A stretch of DNA of 64,000 nt from Theobroma cacao (taxonomy: Eukaryota; Streptophyta; Magnoliopsida; Malvales; Malvaceae): assembly GCF_000208745.1 (NCBI RefSeq), contig NC_030853.1, positions 4,685,383 through 4,749,382 of the forward strand. Reading direction: 5' to 3'. The position numbers and the translations under genes are program-made. The notes beneath the pieces were generated by a model that worked only from the letters and a program-made list of their open reading frames with translations, was not told the origin of the DNA and searched no databases. Below are positions 12,964 to 24,049 of this stretch, in pieces; within the stretch, counting starts at the first letter, position 1, and each line of letters begins with the position of its first letter.

Positions 12964-13321
12964 GTTCTTAGTGTCATACTTGTAAATGTACGTTAACTTT
13001 TTATAAAGAGTGAGTAATCGGTAGATTATTAGCGGCTTCACTGATTAAGGTATGTGTGCAGCTAACCATTTAGAGTTACCCTGATAGCTTAACAATGGCA
13101 TGGTTGTATTCTTGATCCCTTTGTACCCTTTCTATTATTAATAAAATATTTTTTCTTTTTGTGAAATTATGATTGCATATATAGCATTTGCAATATCCTA
13201 TAATTTTGCTATTGCATTTCACAAATTAATTTGTCATTGTAATGTGTGCTTCCTCATATATATATATATATATATATAATCAATTTCTTAACTGGCTTGT
13301 GTGAAAACATCCCAAATATCA

Positions 13322-13628
13322 CACTGAGTTAAAACGAAGTTGAAAGAAAGTCTTAGTGTGTGATAACTGGCCTCATGACTAAATCCTCGAAATACCCTGG
13401 ATGCAACAGCAAAATTGTAAGGCCATGTTAGATTCTTAGGGCCTATGTGAGCTAAAATAAATATAGTTTAGATTTAGATTAGATTAGTCAGGTAGCATGC
13501 ATTATTGTGACTTAAGTATACTATTTTTTATTTTCTTCTAAAAAAAAAATTCAAATACGATGCAAGAGAAACGAAAGCTATTTTATTCCTAAAAGAGGTT
13601 TGATGGATAGAGGCGCTGGGGTTGGGAG
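13322..13628 (+). promoter_or_regulatory. Upstream region and 5' leader of the SDG40-type gene
   Basis: This is the only sequence between the chromovirus LTR and the start codon. It ends in a purine-rich leader without a clear TATA box that I can place confidently. It includes two short upstream ORFs. The transcription start is unknown, so how much of this is transcribed is inference. Confidence 0.5.
13560..13592 (+). other. Upstream ORF 1 (10 codons)
   Basis: ATG at 13560 and TAA at 13590-13592 enclose ten codons in the presumed 5' leader. It is relevant only if transcription begins upstream of it. Confidence 0.45.
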
Positions 13629-13632
13629 ATGA
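13603..13632 (+). other. Upstream ORF 2 whose stop overlaps the main start
   Basis: ATG at 13603 opens a nine-codon frame ending in TGA at 13630-13632. The TGA overlaps the main ATG (13629-13631) as ATGA. This geometry is one in which ribosomes finishing the uORF could reinitiate or be diverted from the main frame. Function is inferred from layout alone. Confidence 0.5.
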
Positions 13633-16600
13633 ATCCCTCAGGGTCAGAAGCAAAAGGAAAGGCGACAAATACACAGAGCCAGGAAGAAGGAGAAGAAGAA
13701 GAGAGAGGAAGCCTCGACAGCTTTCTAAAATGGGCAGCAGGGCTTGGCGTATCAGATTCTCCAAATCCTGACTCATGTTCCTGTCTGGGCCATTCTCTCG
13801 GCGTCTCTTACTTCCCTGACGCTGGCGGAAGAGGTCTGGGTGCTGTGCGTGATATTACAAGGGGAGAATTGCTTCTTAAAGTTCCAAAATCTGCCTTAAT
13901 CACAACTCACTCTCTTTTAAATGACGAGAGATTGTCTACTGCGCTCAAAGCCTATCCATCTCTGTCTCCTGCCCAGGTTTGAACCTATCCCTTTTTTTCC
14001 GAATGTTTATTCTTTGCAAGTCAACCAAACAGTAAAAGAAGGAACTGCTAATAAATTTAGTGTTAACTGCGATGCAGGTATTGACCATCTGTTTTTTATA
14101 TGAAATGAGTAAAGGAAAGGCTTCACCCTGGCACCCTTACTTGCTGCACTTGCCCCGTAGTTATGGTATACTGGCTGCTTTCGGTGAATTTGAAAAGCAA
14201 GCCCTGCAAGTTCTGTATCTGATTATAAGTGTTTCGGTTATGTTTTTGTTTACGTAAGTTCAGTTGTATGTTTTTCTAACCTTACAGAGTATCTTAGGTC
14301 GATTATGCCATCTGGGCTGCTCAGAAAGCTTTGTCAAAAGCTGAATATGAGTGGAAAGAAGCCACTCCTTTGATGAAGGAACTTAAGCTTAAGCCTCAAT
14401 TTCTCACTTTTAGGGCTTGGATTTGGGCTACTGGAACTGTGAGAATATTTAGCCTTCTCTGTTTTTCATCTTTATGTTGGATAACTTTAGCTTAAACCTA
14501 TGTGCACATTTGCATACATTCACATGCATACAAACAAATGACTGAGTATACACGCATACATAGGTTTTTATATTATTTCTCATGTCTTTGCATAACGTTG
14601 CTACACATAACACAGACATTTGTGTTGTCTCGTGCTGGTGCATAACTGCTTTGTTTGTTGATGGAGTGAATTATAGTCTTACATTCGGTCAGGTTTTGGT
14701 CTTTTTCCTTTCCCATATCACTATACATAAATGATAAAAACTTTTTATGTCTGTTCATGTTGAAGATCTCCTCTAGGACGTTACATATACCTTGGGATGA
14801 AGCTGGCTGCTTATGTCCTGTGGGAGACTTATTTAATTATGCTGCACCTGGTGAAGATCTGAATGGCTTCGACAATGTAGATAATTTGCAAAATGGGTAT
14901 GCCCTAGATGACTTAGATACACAACATTCACAGAGATTAACTGATGGTGCATTTGAAGAAGATGCAGCTGCGTATTGCTTCTATGCTAAAACAAACTATA
15001 AAAAAGGGGAGCAGGTATAATGAAATTCTTTCATTTAACTCACATGTACAATTAAACTATCATTTGTTCAATTAATACCATTCTTGTTCATGTTTACTTT
15101 CATTATTCTTGTTCTTAGTCAGTGTATCGGGGGAAATATTATGAGACATCTTTTTATAGTTGTTTTCAGTAATCCATTGTTTAGATGCCTGACAACATGA
15201 CAGGCATGATTGAACTAACACTGATATGAGAAATTTAGAATGATGATCAATTTGTTAACTATTAAGTTTATCAAGTTGCATTGTTCATGTAACTTTTTTC
15301 CTAGAAAATGTGTTTACCTTGAAGCACTTAACAATTTCTTTTGTTTCTTTTTTTCCCAGACAAATGAATATTTTATTTGCAATAAATTATCAAAGATAAG
15401 TACAGCACTGAGCATCTGTATCTTCAACACATACGACTCATTTGGAAATTCTTGAAGATGTACAATTATATTCTTCTGTATATTACATTACTTAGGACAA
15501 CGATTACATGTGTTATAACACAGCAATCAAAAGACCTATCAACTCTTACCTCTCAGCAATCAGTTCCTCGACTATCCATACTTTGACTTGATTTGTCTCC
15601 TGCAAAATTGTATTGCATTTCGGAATCAATTGCTATGATGATCTTTCCATCCCTTTGTCTTTAGCAAGCTGCAAGGGCATTTTAATAGCATCTTGATAGC
15701 TTTTCAGATTCACAGACGAGGACACTGAAGGCTGGTTGGCACCAGCATAACAAGAATACCCTTGCCTTATAAGTTCCAATATTTCCATCTGAACCTCCTC
15801 TAGGATTAGCCATAGAACTGTCAGTTTTAAACTGATCAAACCTCGTAGCAGGTCTGCTCATCTACAAATCCTATGCTGCTTGCTAAAATAACAAAAAGAA
15901 AATCAACAATAAAAAAAGTATTAGTAATTACTTTTTTATTGCATTCATGAAAATTAAAAAACGAAAAACAAAATAAAGAAACCAAAACAAAAAACAAAGA
16001 AACAAGGAGAGAGAGAGAGAGAGAGAGGAAGTATAAGACAGGTCGGGGTGGGGGAGGGTGGCAACTTATTAGATCAGAGTCGGCTGTTTGGTGTTCTCCT
16101 GTCCTTGCTGTTTTCCCTCTTACCCATCTTGAAACAGCCAAAATCACAACTCAAGACCCATACCCATCTCCCCAGAGATGAATCTGAAAAGTCTAATTTT
16201 GTCAGTAAACGTGAAACTACAAGTTGGCTGAATGAATAAAAAGTTTAGTGCTTATAGTCATGAAGAATTATTAGAGGGTCAAACACTTTGTGTTATAAAA
16301 AATGTGAGCTGAAGATGACTTGGTCTCTCCTAGTAAAAACAAGAAAGTTTGAGAATTATATCTCTTGGTATGATTATTTCACATGATGGATTCCTTGTTT
16401 TTGTTTTTTTTTTATGTTAGTTAGTATGCCTATGCATTGCTTAATTCTTCAGTACATTTTTTTTTATCTCTTGAAGGAATTCCTTTGATAGCTTGTGTGA
16501 TAGCATAATTTGGATGGTTTTCCGGAGATTCAAACTTGATTAGCTAAAGTTAGAGACTCTTGTCCACCTATATCTCCGTTTTGTCTGCAAAACACATATC

Positions 16601-19600
16601 CCACTCATTTTCTCTCTCTTTGTTTGTGTGTGTGTGTGTTTTAAATTTTCTTTTATGTTTTTACTGAATAAAATTAAAAATAATTCATTTTTATTGAATT
16701 AAACAAAAACTTCCTAATGGTGTTAACAATTTTACTCAGCTGCATATTTTATAAAAGTATGAGGTCTTAATTTTTTGAAATAGAATAATATGGACTAAAT
16801 TACATGTTTCATTACAGTAGAGGGACCGATCAGGTATGTTAACCAAATTCTTCCTAGACACCACATCTTGCCACCACTTTTGTTCCTTTCACAAACAAAA
16901 TTCAACAAATCCTAAAATAAACAATAGTTTATTCTTAGTTTGACCTTCTGTAATCTTTAGTCCAAGTATCATCATATAAAGTGGTATTTAATTTTCCCTA
17001 GTTCTTCATGTGAGGGAGAATTAAGTTCTGTTATTCCAACTTCAGTTAAGTATGGGGTTTGTTACAGCTTTATATTCATATTGGGCTTCTCCACCTGTTG
17101 GCAATTGATTTTTGGTTTGATGCTTAACATAAGCATTAATGAATGCTTTAGCTTTTGTTTTTCAATATCAGATTAGAACCAGAAATTAAATAAGTCATAA
17201 TGATCTGTTTTTTCTGTCAATTTTGTCAGTTGTTTGATGATTGAATGGCTGCTGAATTGAATGTACAACATTTTGAATCTACTTTATCTACTAGACAGAT
17301 TTACTTCCATGTAGGACATTTCAGGTTGATTATGGGGTGTGTGAGAGGGAGTCGGGGGGACTATTTCAGGTTGAAATAGTTCATTTTATAATTTTATAAA
17401 CTTTGACGTTTTCAAGGCTTAAATTAGTTGGTATGGATGACTGTTACACGGTTTTGATGTTTGGAGTCATCAGGCTTTCCTTAAAATTATTTTTCTTTTT
17501 GATGACTTTTCTAAAGTAATAGTGGTAGTTACCTGATTGTATGTGCTGATGATACTGTTTCATATAAGATGGTAGCAAACTAGAGTGGAATGAAATTAAT
17601 TTCAGGTTAAAACATCAAAATACTCCAAAAATGAGATTATGCTTCAACGATAACTATGATTATGAAAATTTGACACAACAGCATTCATTTGGAAAAATGT
17701 TGAGTTGGGCATGTAAAACACAGCAATCATAGTCTGCAAAACTCCCATAATGATATTTAAAAAAATTGTATTTTTGATCATTGTATGTGCCGATGATACT
17801 GTTTCATATAAGATGGTAGCAAAACTGGAGTGGAATGAAATTAATTTCATGTTAAATCATCAAAATACTCCAAAAATGAGGTTACGCTTGAATGGTATCT
17901 ATGATGATGAAAATTTGACACAATAGCATTCATTTGGAAAAATGCTGACTTGGGTATGTAAAACACAACAATCATAGTGTGCAAAACTCCCATAACGATA
18001 TTTAAAAAAAATGTATTTTTTATTTATTGTGACTAAATATATATCTGTTTCATTTTGTTTACTTTCCCCTTTAGTCATGTTTGCAATTAAGGAAGGTCTT
18101 TTAACCATGTGAGTCCTCTCTATTTTTAAGGAAATACTAAATTTCATCATATTTGTTACTTGAAAGGCACAAAAGCTGTCATCAAAGCAAGATATGTCTG
18201 GTCAAGCACTTTTGCATGCAACATCTTGGCATTAGAGCCCTCTGCCCTCATAGGCTATGGATGGCAACGGGGGGCTTGAGTGTGGTTTTCAGTTGCCTTC
18301 CTCTGTTTGTTTTACTCTTTTTAAGCCTTCTATTATAAAGTAAAGAAAATTCTCCTACTTTTCTTATGGTTTTGTTTGGTTGTTCTGTTACTACTCTTTT
18401 TTTTGCTGAAAGCAAATATTTTTTTTCGATATGAAAGAAAATATTGAAGAATTAGTTCTTAGAAATTTAATTTTATGAATAATGAAATTCTTGATTTTAC
18501 TTTTATGTAGACCGACTATATTTGAATAGGTTTTTTGTTTAAATATTTAGTCACTTTAAGTGAATATGATTTTGTTTCTTAATATTTGCCTTTGCTGTCA
18601 ACTTTGCTGATGTGGTAAAGCCATGCAGATTAAGATTTTGTGGTAACTATATTAGGATTTAAAAAGTTTTACCAAATAATGATTTAAAAAGGAGTATTAG
18701 AAACAATATTTTTCCTTAATGAAGGGCCAGTGAGCAACCAATATTTACTGCCATCCTGTCCCTGCTTTTGGGAGCAGAAAACTTGCTTTGCATCTTTCTC
18801 TCTCTCTCTCTCTCTCTCTCATCACAGCTTTGTCCCAATTTTGTCACCAAAACCATAGTTATTAATGGCAGAGTTTGTTGGGTTGATTGGCTTTTGCCAT
18901 CTGCATGGTAAGGCAGAACTGTTTGGGTTTGTTGGGTTTTGCCATGCATATGGCAAGGGCTACATCAACAGGGCATTCCTGTTAGGTGCCTAGCTGAACA
19001 CTTCACTCCGGTTGAAGCTTTGAGCACTTAGCTGAGCCACAATTGTGGTGACTTGTGCTTAACATGCATGCAATATCGCATTGTTGTCTTTCAACAATGT
19101 ACCTGTACAGGCAACTTTCAAGTAAAATGTTTTGTTTGTTATGATGTAAGTATTCAAGTAAGCCATAACATATAATATAAGGCTGCTAGGTGTCTGGAGC
19201 AAGTTACTTGCCTTTTATGTGTGAGTGAAGGTTTGTTTAAACATGAAAATTAACGAGTGCCAGAATTTCATTTTTTCTTCTTAAGCATGTGGATAATGCC
19301 TTTAATAGTGTGAACTATTTTTATTGGTTAGGTAAGTAATTGAAATGTCAATTATTTCATGTAGGTTCTCTTGAGTTATGGAACATATACAAATTTGGAG
19401 CTTCTTGAATACTATGGGTTTCTTTTAGAGGATAATCCAAATGAGAAGGTTTTTATTCCATTGGAGCCTGACATACATTCCTCTAGTTCTTGGCCAAAAG
19501 ATTCGCTATACATCCATCAAAATGGGAGGCCATCATTTGCTTTGATGGCTGCTTTGCGTGTGTGGGCAACTCCACCATATCAGCGGAAATCTATCAGACA

Positions 19601-20000
19601 CCGAGCTTATTCAGGATCTCAACTGTCACAGGACAATGAAATATCTGTCATGACATGGATAGCTAAGAAATGCCATGCTACATTGAAGGCTATGCCAACA
19701 TCAATTGAAGATGACAACTTGTTGCTTTCTTTCACCGACAAAATCCAGGAGTTTGATAACCTGTGGGAGTGGGGAAAGGTGATGCCTGCTTTTGGGGGTG
19801 AGTTTTGCAATCTTTTGCAAGCAACTAATCTGAAAAGAAACGATGAGTCATTTGCATCTCGGAGGGCTAAAATGTTGATAGATAGGTGGAAATTAGCAGT
19901 CCATTGGAGGCTTATTTATAAAAAAGTTCTTGTTGACTGCATTTCATATTGTACTGACACAATCAATTCTCTATCTAGTAAGAATGATATAATTTTGTGA
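13629..20000 (+). CDS. SDG40: SET-domain protein, SDG40 type (class VII, Rubisco LSMT/SETD3-like)
   Basis: Five exons can be read: 13629-13976, 14078-14209, 14298-14438, 14766-15014 and 19365-20000. All introns are GT-AG and phase 0, giving about 501 residues, close to the roughly 490 I recall for Arabidopsis SDG40. The acidic, Glu-rich N-terminus is followed by the first SET segment (GRGLGAVRDITRGELLLKVP, residues about 67-86). Next come an inserted helical region (HPYLLHLPRSYG) and FLTFRAWIWATGT. The SET core has CLCPVGDLFNY in place of the usual NHS motif and ends in YKKGEQVLLSYGTYTNLELL (about 285-305). The last 200 residues correspond to the Rubisco-LSMT substrate-binding-type domain. 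The family are S-adenosylmethionine-dependent protein methyltransferases of the interrupted-SET kind; the substrate is unknown. The frame has no stops or frameshifts. The SDG40 name rests on recalled similarity, not a search. Confidence 0.93.
15633..15860 (-). pseudogene. Antisense gene-like fragment in intron 4, unidentified
   Basis: On the minus strand, one frame starts MSRPATRFDQFKTDSS and continues through PRGGSDGN. A frame change then leads to CYAGANQPSVSSSVNLKSYQ and DAIKMPLQLAKDKGMERSS. The composition is protein-like and less AT-rich than the surroundings. No poly-A tail or target duplication was found. I do not recognise the parent gene. It may be a captured or retroposed exon piece, or chance. 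Confidence 0.3.
16004..16028. repeat. GA microsatellite
   Basis: A run of about twelve GA units in intron 4. Confidence 0.85.
17536..18020 (+). repeat. Tandem duplication, two 244-bp units
   Basis: Unit 1 (17536-17779) and unit 2 (17780-about 18020) both begin ATTGTATGTGC and align throughout with scattered substitutions, ending in an A-run and GTATTTTT. The duplication lies wholly inside intron 4. Confidence 0.9.
18796..18820. repeat. CT microsatellite
   Basis: A CT dinucleotide run of about twelve units in intron 4. Confidence 0.85.
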
Positions 20001-20920
20001 GCTAAATAAGAAAGCATTTCACCTGTCACTATACACTATTTTGTTGGTTAAAATGTATTTTGGGATTAAAAAGTTTGATAAAAAAATAAACCGACAAAAG
20101 TGTAGCCATATGATTCTTCTCAAAACTCCTTTGGCTTAATCATTACGAGTGCAGCTTGCAGATTAGGTCTGAAATTTAGAGCTGAAAATTCATAGGATTT
20201 TTCATATGTCTAGCAATAAAAGATTTTGTAATATCTGATAATTTCTCGTATTTGATCGGCACGCATATTTGCTCATGCTTCTTTCTTGGCACCCAAAACT
20301 CAACCACAAAAGACTTGCAAATTTTTGTACAAATTCTTTCACCCATAAGAGCCCTCTTTAGAGCGGATTATCTACAACTCTTTCAAGCTTCATATCATTT
20401 TTCTTCTGCATTTTGCTTTGTGATCGAATTCAAGGGAAGATTGTGCATTTGGAGATAATACAAGACTTAATTGAAATCAAATTTACCATTTACCAACCCA
20501 AATTGTCCATTTTGCACGATCGAACAAATTCCCATGTGTGACATTTTTGTTTTTGAAAATTTACACTTACAATTGTTTGAAGGCCACCTCCTTTATCACT
20601 GATGATGATGCTTCCACTTGTTTTTGTCCTCAGATGCTGATAACTCCCTTTGTCTTAAAAAAAGGTATCCCGGCTAAAAATCAGTATTGAGGAAAAGACA
20701 TGCATTCAAGTTATAATACAACGAAATTTAAAATTTTTTTTCTTGAGCAGAATCATATTTTGGTTATTTAGCATAAATAAAACCTAATTGAAAGATAATA
20801 ATCATTATACCTGTTAACTTTACAATTGATCATTTAAAAACCCTTTGAAATGTTTAATTGAAATGGTCAAGTGTTTCCTCAAGAAGATGGTTCAAAAGCA
20901 ACTCAAAACTCGGTTTTTAA
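20001..20920 (+). other. 3' flank of the SDG40-type gene
   Basis: This is the presumed 3' UTR and downstream spacer. AATAAA-like signals occur at about 20085 and 20214. No other gene, RNA gene or recognisable repeat was seen; the short open frames lack motifs. Confidence 0.6.
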
Positions 20921-21227
20921 GTTGTAAGTATCAATACCTTTGAATAAGGTATCGTTACTTTACGCAAATCAAGCAACAAGTATCAATACCCTTGAAAGAG
21001 TAATGATACCTTATTGGTAGTAAATAAAAAATTCAAAGTGCTGAAATGAAAGTATCAATACCTGCTTTGAAAAGTATCGGTACATTTCAACCTGAAAGCA
21101 AAAATTCTCAAGTAGGGTTTAAGAATCAATTCCTACCTTGATAAGTATCAATACATTTAAACCCCGAGAGCGAAAATTCCAAAATAGGAGAGCAAGTATA
21201 AATACCTTCAATGTGTTAGTGTAGTAA
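20921..21227. repeat. Array of AGTATCAATACC-type self-complementary motifs
   Basis: About eight variants of the half-palindrome AGTATC(A/G)ATACC and its reverse occur in 300 bp, separated by unrelated sequence of 25-45 bp. The layout matches the palindrome arrays in the copia LTRs to the right, but with a different word. It is probably a degraded LTR or internal part of an unidentified copia-like element. Confidence 0.6.
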
Positions 21228-21957
21228 GTTCAATATAATAAAGACCAAGAGGGAGGTGAATTGGCCCCTTACAAATGCTTTTTCACGAGACCAAGCAATA
21301 AATCCTCACAATAGTTTTTATTACAATCAACCACAAACCCTCACAGTGGTTTCTAATGGGCTCAACCACAAACCCTCACTAATTTTTCAAGACTAAGTTA
21401 GAACCTTTCACAAAAATGTTTACAAATGGATAGTAATAAATGCCTCTCTAAGGTTGATGAGTTTGTGTTTAAGCTTACAATAAAATGGGTACAAGAATAT
21501 CAACTTAATGAACAAAAAAGTTTTGCTTTAAGTGCTTGAATGCTTGAAAGAAGACTTAAAAGATGAGTGTAAGAGAAAAATGAAGATCTTGAAGCTTTTC
21601 TAGGGTTTGAGTGCCTTTGTGTGTATTCTCTTACTTCAAAATGGGTGCAAGGCTTCCTTTTATAGTCAATAGAGCTATTAGATACAAGTTTGATTCAAAT
21701 CTGATAGTTGTTGAGACTTTGGGGTAGACTATAGAGCATCTAGAGTTAACTATGTTCTTCAAAATTTCAAATTAGGGCTTCTATAGTAGAATACAAGTGT
21801 CCTTTAGTTGATATACTTCCAAAAAGCTTGTGATTTTGAGATCAGAACTTGGAGGGTTGATTAGGAGTCTCCTAGGGTTGACTAGGGCTTCCAAAAATTG
21901 TCATTCCTTCCTGCATTTTGCCTCAAGGTTGACCGAACCCTTTATAAGATTGATTGG
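21228..21957 (-). mobile_element. Degraded copia-type LTR fragment
   Basis: The segment begins with GTTAGTGTAG and GGGAGGTGAATTGG, similar to the AGGTGAATAGCAC start of the copia-2 LTR. It contains several GGGCTCAACCACAAACCCTC-like repeats matching those at 48190-48330. The end was probably truncated by, or was the target of, the Athila-like LTR that follows. Orientation is inferred from the copia-2 LTR. Confidence 0.5.
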
Positions 21958-22675
21958 TGATAACTCTATTACATAGAGTTATTTTGCCGTATTTTGGATA
22001 CCAAAATAGCTAAGTTCTTGAGTTTTAGGTTTGGAATTAGGTAGTTTTATTTACTTTTCTTAAAATAGCTTAAATCATGTTGAATCAATATTTATTACGC
22101 ATTTTTCTTTAATTTGATGTTAAAATCCTTTAAGTTTAGTTATTGCTGGCTTAGTCTCTTGTTTTTGAAGGTCTTTAGAAGGAAAAACCTTGATTTGCTA
22201 TGAATCGTGCAAGTATGGATAAGTACACTCCTCATACATGATGTAGTATTTTGAGCGTAAATTTCAATACAAAGATCTAATTGGTTTGATTTTTGAACCA
22301 TTGAAAAGTTAAGAGGTAGATCTATAATTTTTTTTTTACCATTTTATCTAGTTCAGCTTCGAAGTAGGAGAAAATCATGTAACAAGTTGAAAGACTGTAG
22401 CAGATTCTGCACAAGGCAGTGCAAAGAAGCAAGGCCGTGGTGCCTTGATGCTGCAAATACCCCATACATGGACTAGAGGCTAGAGTGCCAAGGCGTTGGT
22501 GAAAAAAGATCGCAGTGCCGGTGAGGGATGCATGCACCATACTTGAGGCCGATAGGAGAGCACTGCAGCTCCCGCACGTGGTTTTTAATTTTTGCAAATT
22601 ACGAATTTTTAAAAACTAAGGCTTTTAAGGAAATATAAAAAGGACTTTTTAGAGCAGCTTTTTTGAGGTTGGTCA
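21958..22675 (+). mobile_element. Athila-like gypsy LTR, 5' part
   Basis: It starts TGATAACTCTATTACATAGA, the kind of beginning I associate with Athila-type LTRs. A dyad AACTCTA/TAGAGTT surrounds TTACA. A TATA-like ATATAAAAAGG lies at about 22634. The remainder is missing because copia-1 begins at 22676; the other part would lie beyond the right edge. No ORF is credible. Confidence 0.5.
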
Positions 22676-22699
22676 TGTTGGTCCCAATGGAGTGTTAGA

Positions 22700-22713
22700 G
22701 GGGGGGGGGGGGG
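22700..22713 (+). repeat. G14 homopolymer
   Basis: Fourteen consecutive G in the copia-1 3' LTR. The partner LTR at 46838 has only a short G run followed by TGAATAACAC, so this run grew after insertion or is a sequencing artefact. Confidence 0.8.
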
Positions 22714-23344
22714 CAATAGCATTTTTAAAGAAATTTGATGGAAACTTTTAAGGTTGAAAAACTTTTGAAGGATTTTGAAAAGAAGAGTTTAAAACTTGTA
22801 AAGGCAGAAAATCACCAAGTAAAGAGAGGCTAAAGAAAATTGGACAAAACACAAGTATTTATAGTGGTTCGGTCCTTTTGACCTACACCCACTATCTTGA
22901 TCTCCCAATCAAGCATTTTTCAACCCAACCTCACTAAACTAGTGGAATTGACAGCTTCCACCAAGCTTTTACAAGGTAAGCTTCTAACTCAAGCTCAAAA
23001 CCGTTACAAGATTCCCTAAGCTTTCCTAAGCTTAGTCTACCTCTTAGAATGTCTCTCACAGTCTAAGTAAACAAGAAATACAGAAAAGATGAAGTACAAT
23101 TGATCACTTAACTTATCTAAGATGTACAAAGTTAAGCTCAAATATTTTTTCAAAGGATGGGAGTGAAATAATGGTGTTAATAGAATATTTTTGGTCTTCT
23201 AGGCTCAAAATCACTTTAGGTATCTTCTCTCTACCATTTCTGACCATTTGAGCATCTAATTATACTTGGAGAATAATTTCTAGCTATTAGAAATAGTTTT
23301 GGAACAGAAATAGCTGTTATTTTGTCTTTAAGCAACTCTTTTCA

Positions 23345-23900
23345 AATTACTGGCAATGACTTTTTAACTGATTAAAGGTGAGCGCTAACTATTAAAGCTT
23401 TTCTGTTTGATAGTTTGCTTTATTGTGTTAACCAATTAAAGGTGGCTTTAACCGATTAAGAACATTCTATTTTCAAACTTCTCCAACCAGTAGTGTTCTT
23501 TTAATTGGTTAAGCCCCCGTTAACTGATTAAGGCTTCTCTATTTCCACTTTAACCGATTGAAATAAATGTTAACCGATTAAAATATCTTCAAATTTGAAA
23601 TCCTTCATTTGGTGCTCATCAACGGTCAATTTCATTTCAAATTTGAATTTAGGTGCTTGTTAGGTACTTCAAGTTTGACCCTTAATCGATTAACCTCTTT
23701 TGGTTAACCGATTAATAAACTTTTGTTTTGCGTCTAATACTTTCTTAACTAATTAAATTTGTGTTAACCAATTAAGGCTTTTTCTGCCTATCTTAAGTGT
23801 AGCACCCAGAATTACTTTAGCTGATTAAGTATCTATGTTAATTGATTAAGACTGATATGTTTTCATTAAAACTCTTTCTTCTTTGCTTGTTTAACCAATT
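23345..23900. repeat. Array of TTAACCGATTAA-type self-complementary motifs
   Basis: About fifteen variants of TTAA(C/T)(C/T)(G/A)ATTAA occur in roughly 550 bp, including TTAATCGATTAA forms that are perfect palindromes. The same array is in the partner LTR at 47490-47880. Confidence 0.85.
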
Positions 23901-24049
23901 AACCCATCTTGCAACTGAACATGCATCTTTACTTGCTTTCAAACAACAAATGATTTAAAGAATTTAAGCTTTCTTCTGCACACTTAAATAATATAATTAG
24001 ATACTAATGAATGAGCATGTTTTGTTATCATTAAAAACACATGGAGTCA

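Larger units (their letters stand above)
12014..13321 (+). mobile_element. 3' LTR of the chromovirus remnant (right end uncertain)
   Basis: The LTR starts TGTTTATGAGCC directly after the purine tract and is split by the hAT-type element at 12218-12963. The right end is placed tentatively at AAATATCACA (13321). No partner LTR is in the window to confirm it. It contains a TA microsatellite at about 13256-13279. It lies roughly 300 bp upstream of the SDG40-type start codon, so it may form part of the gene's upstream regulatory region. Confidence 0.5.
15015..19364 (+). other. Long intron 4 of the SDG40-type gene
   Basis: The 4350-bp intron begins GTATAATG and ends TTCATGTAG. Intron 1 (101 bp), intron 2 (88 bp) and intron 3 (327 bp) are short, so this one has expanded. 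It holds a gene-like antisense fragment, a 244-bp tandem duplication, GA, TG and CT microsatellites, and otherwise AT-rich sequence in which I see no exon or recognisable element. The flanking exons join cleanly in the SET motif, so a missed exon is unlikely. Confidence 0.85.
22676..24049 (-). mobile_element. 3' LTR of copia-1 (SIRE/Maximus-like)
   Basis: Read on the plus strand it starts TGTTGGTCCCAATGG and is homologous to the 5' LTR of the same element at 46814-47882. The right end is placed at GGAGTCA (24049), just before the degraded polypyrimidine tract and TTTTTGATGATGACA. It includes a run of 14 G (22700-22713) and a dense array of TTAACCGATTAA-type motifs. The two LTRs differ at many sites, so the element is not recent. 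Confidence 0.75.

Noticed and set aside
15836..16147. 103-residue minus-strand open frame in intron 4
   Set aside because: It spans a GA microsatellite and has no recognisable motif.
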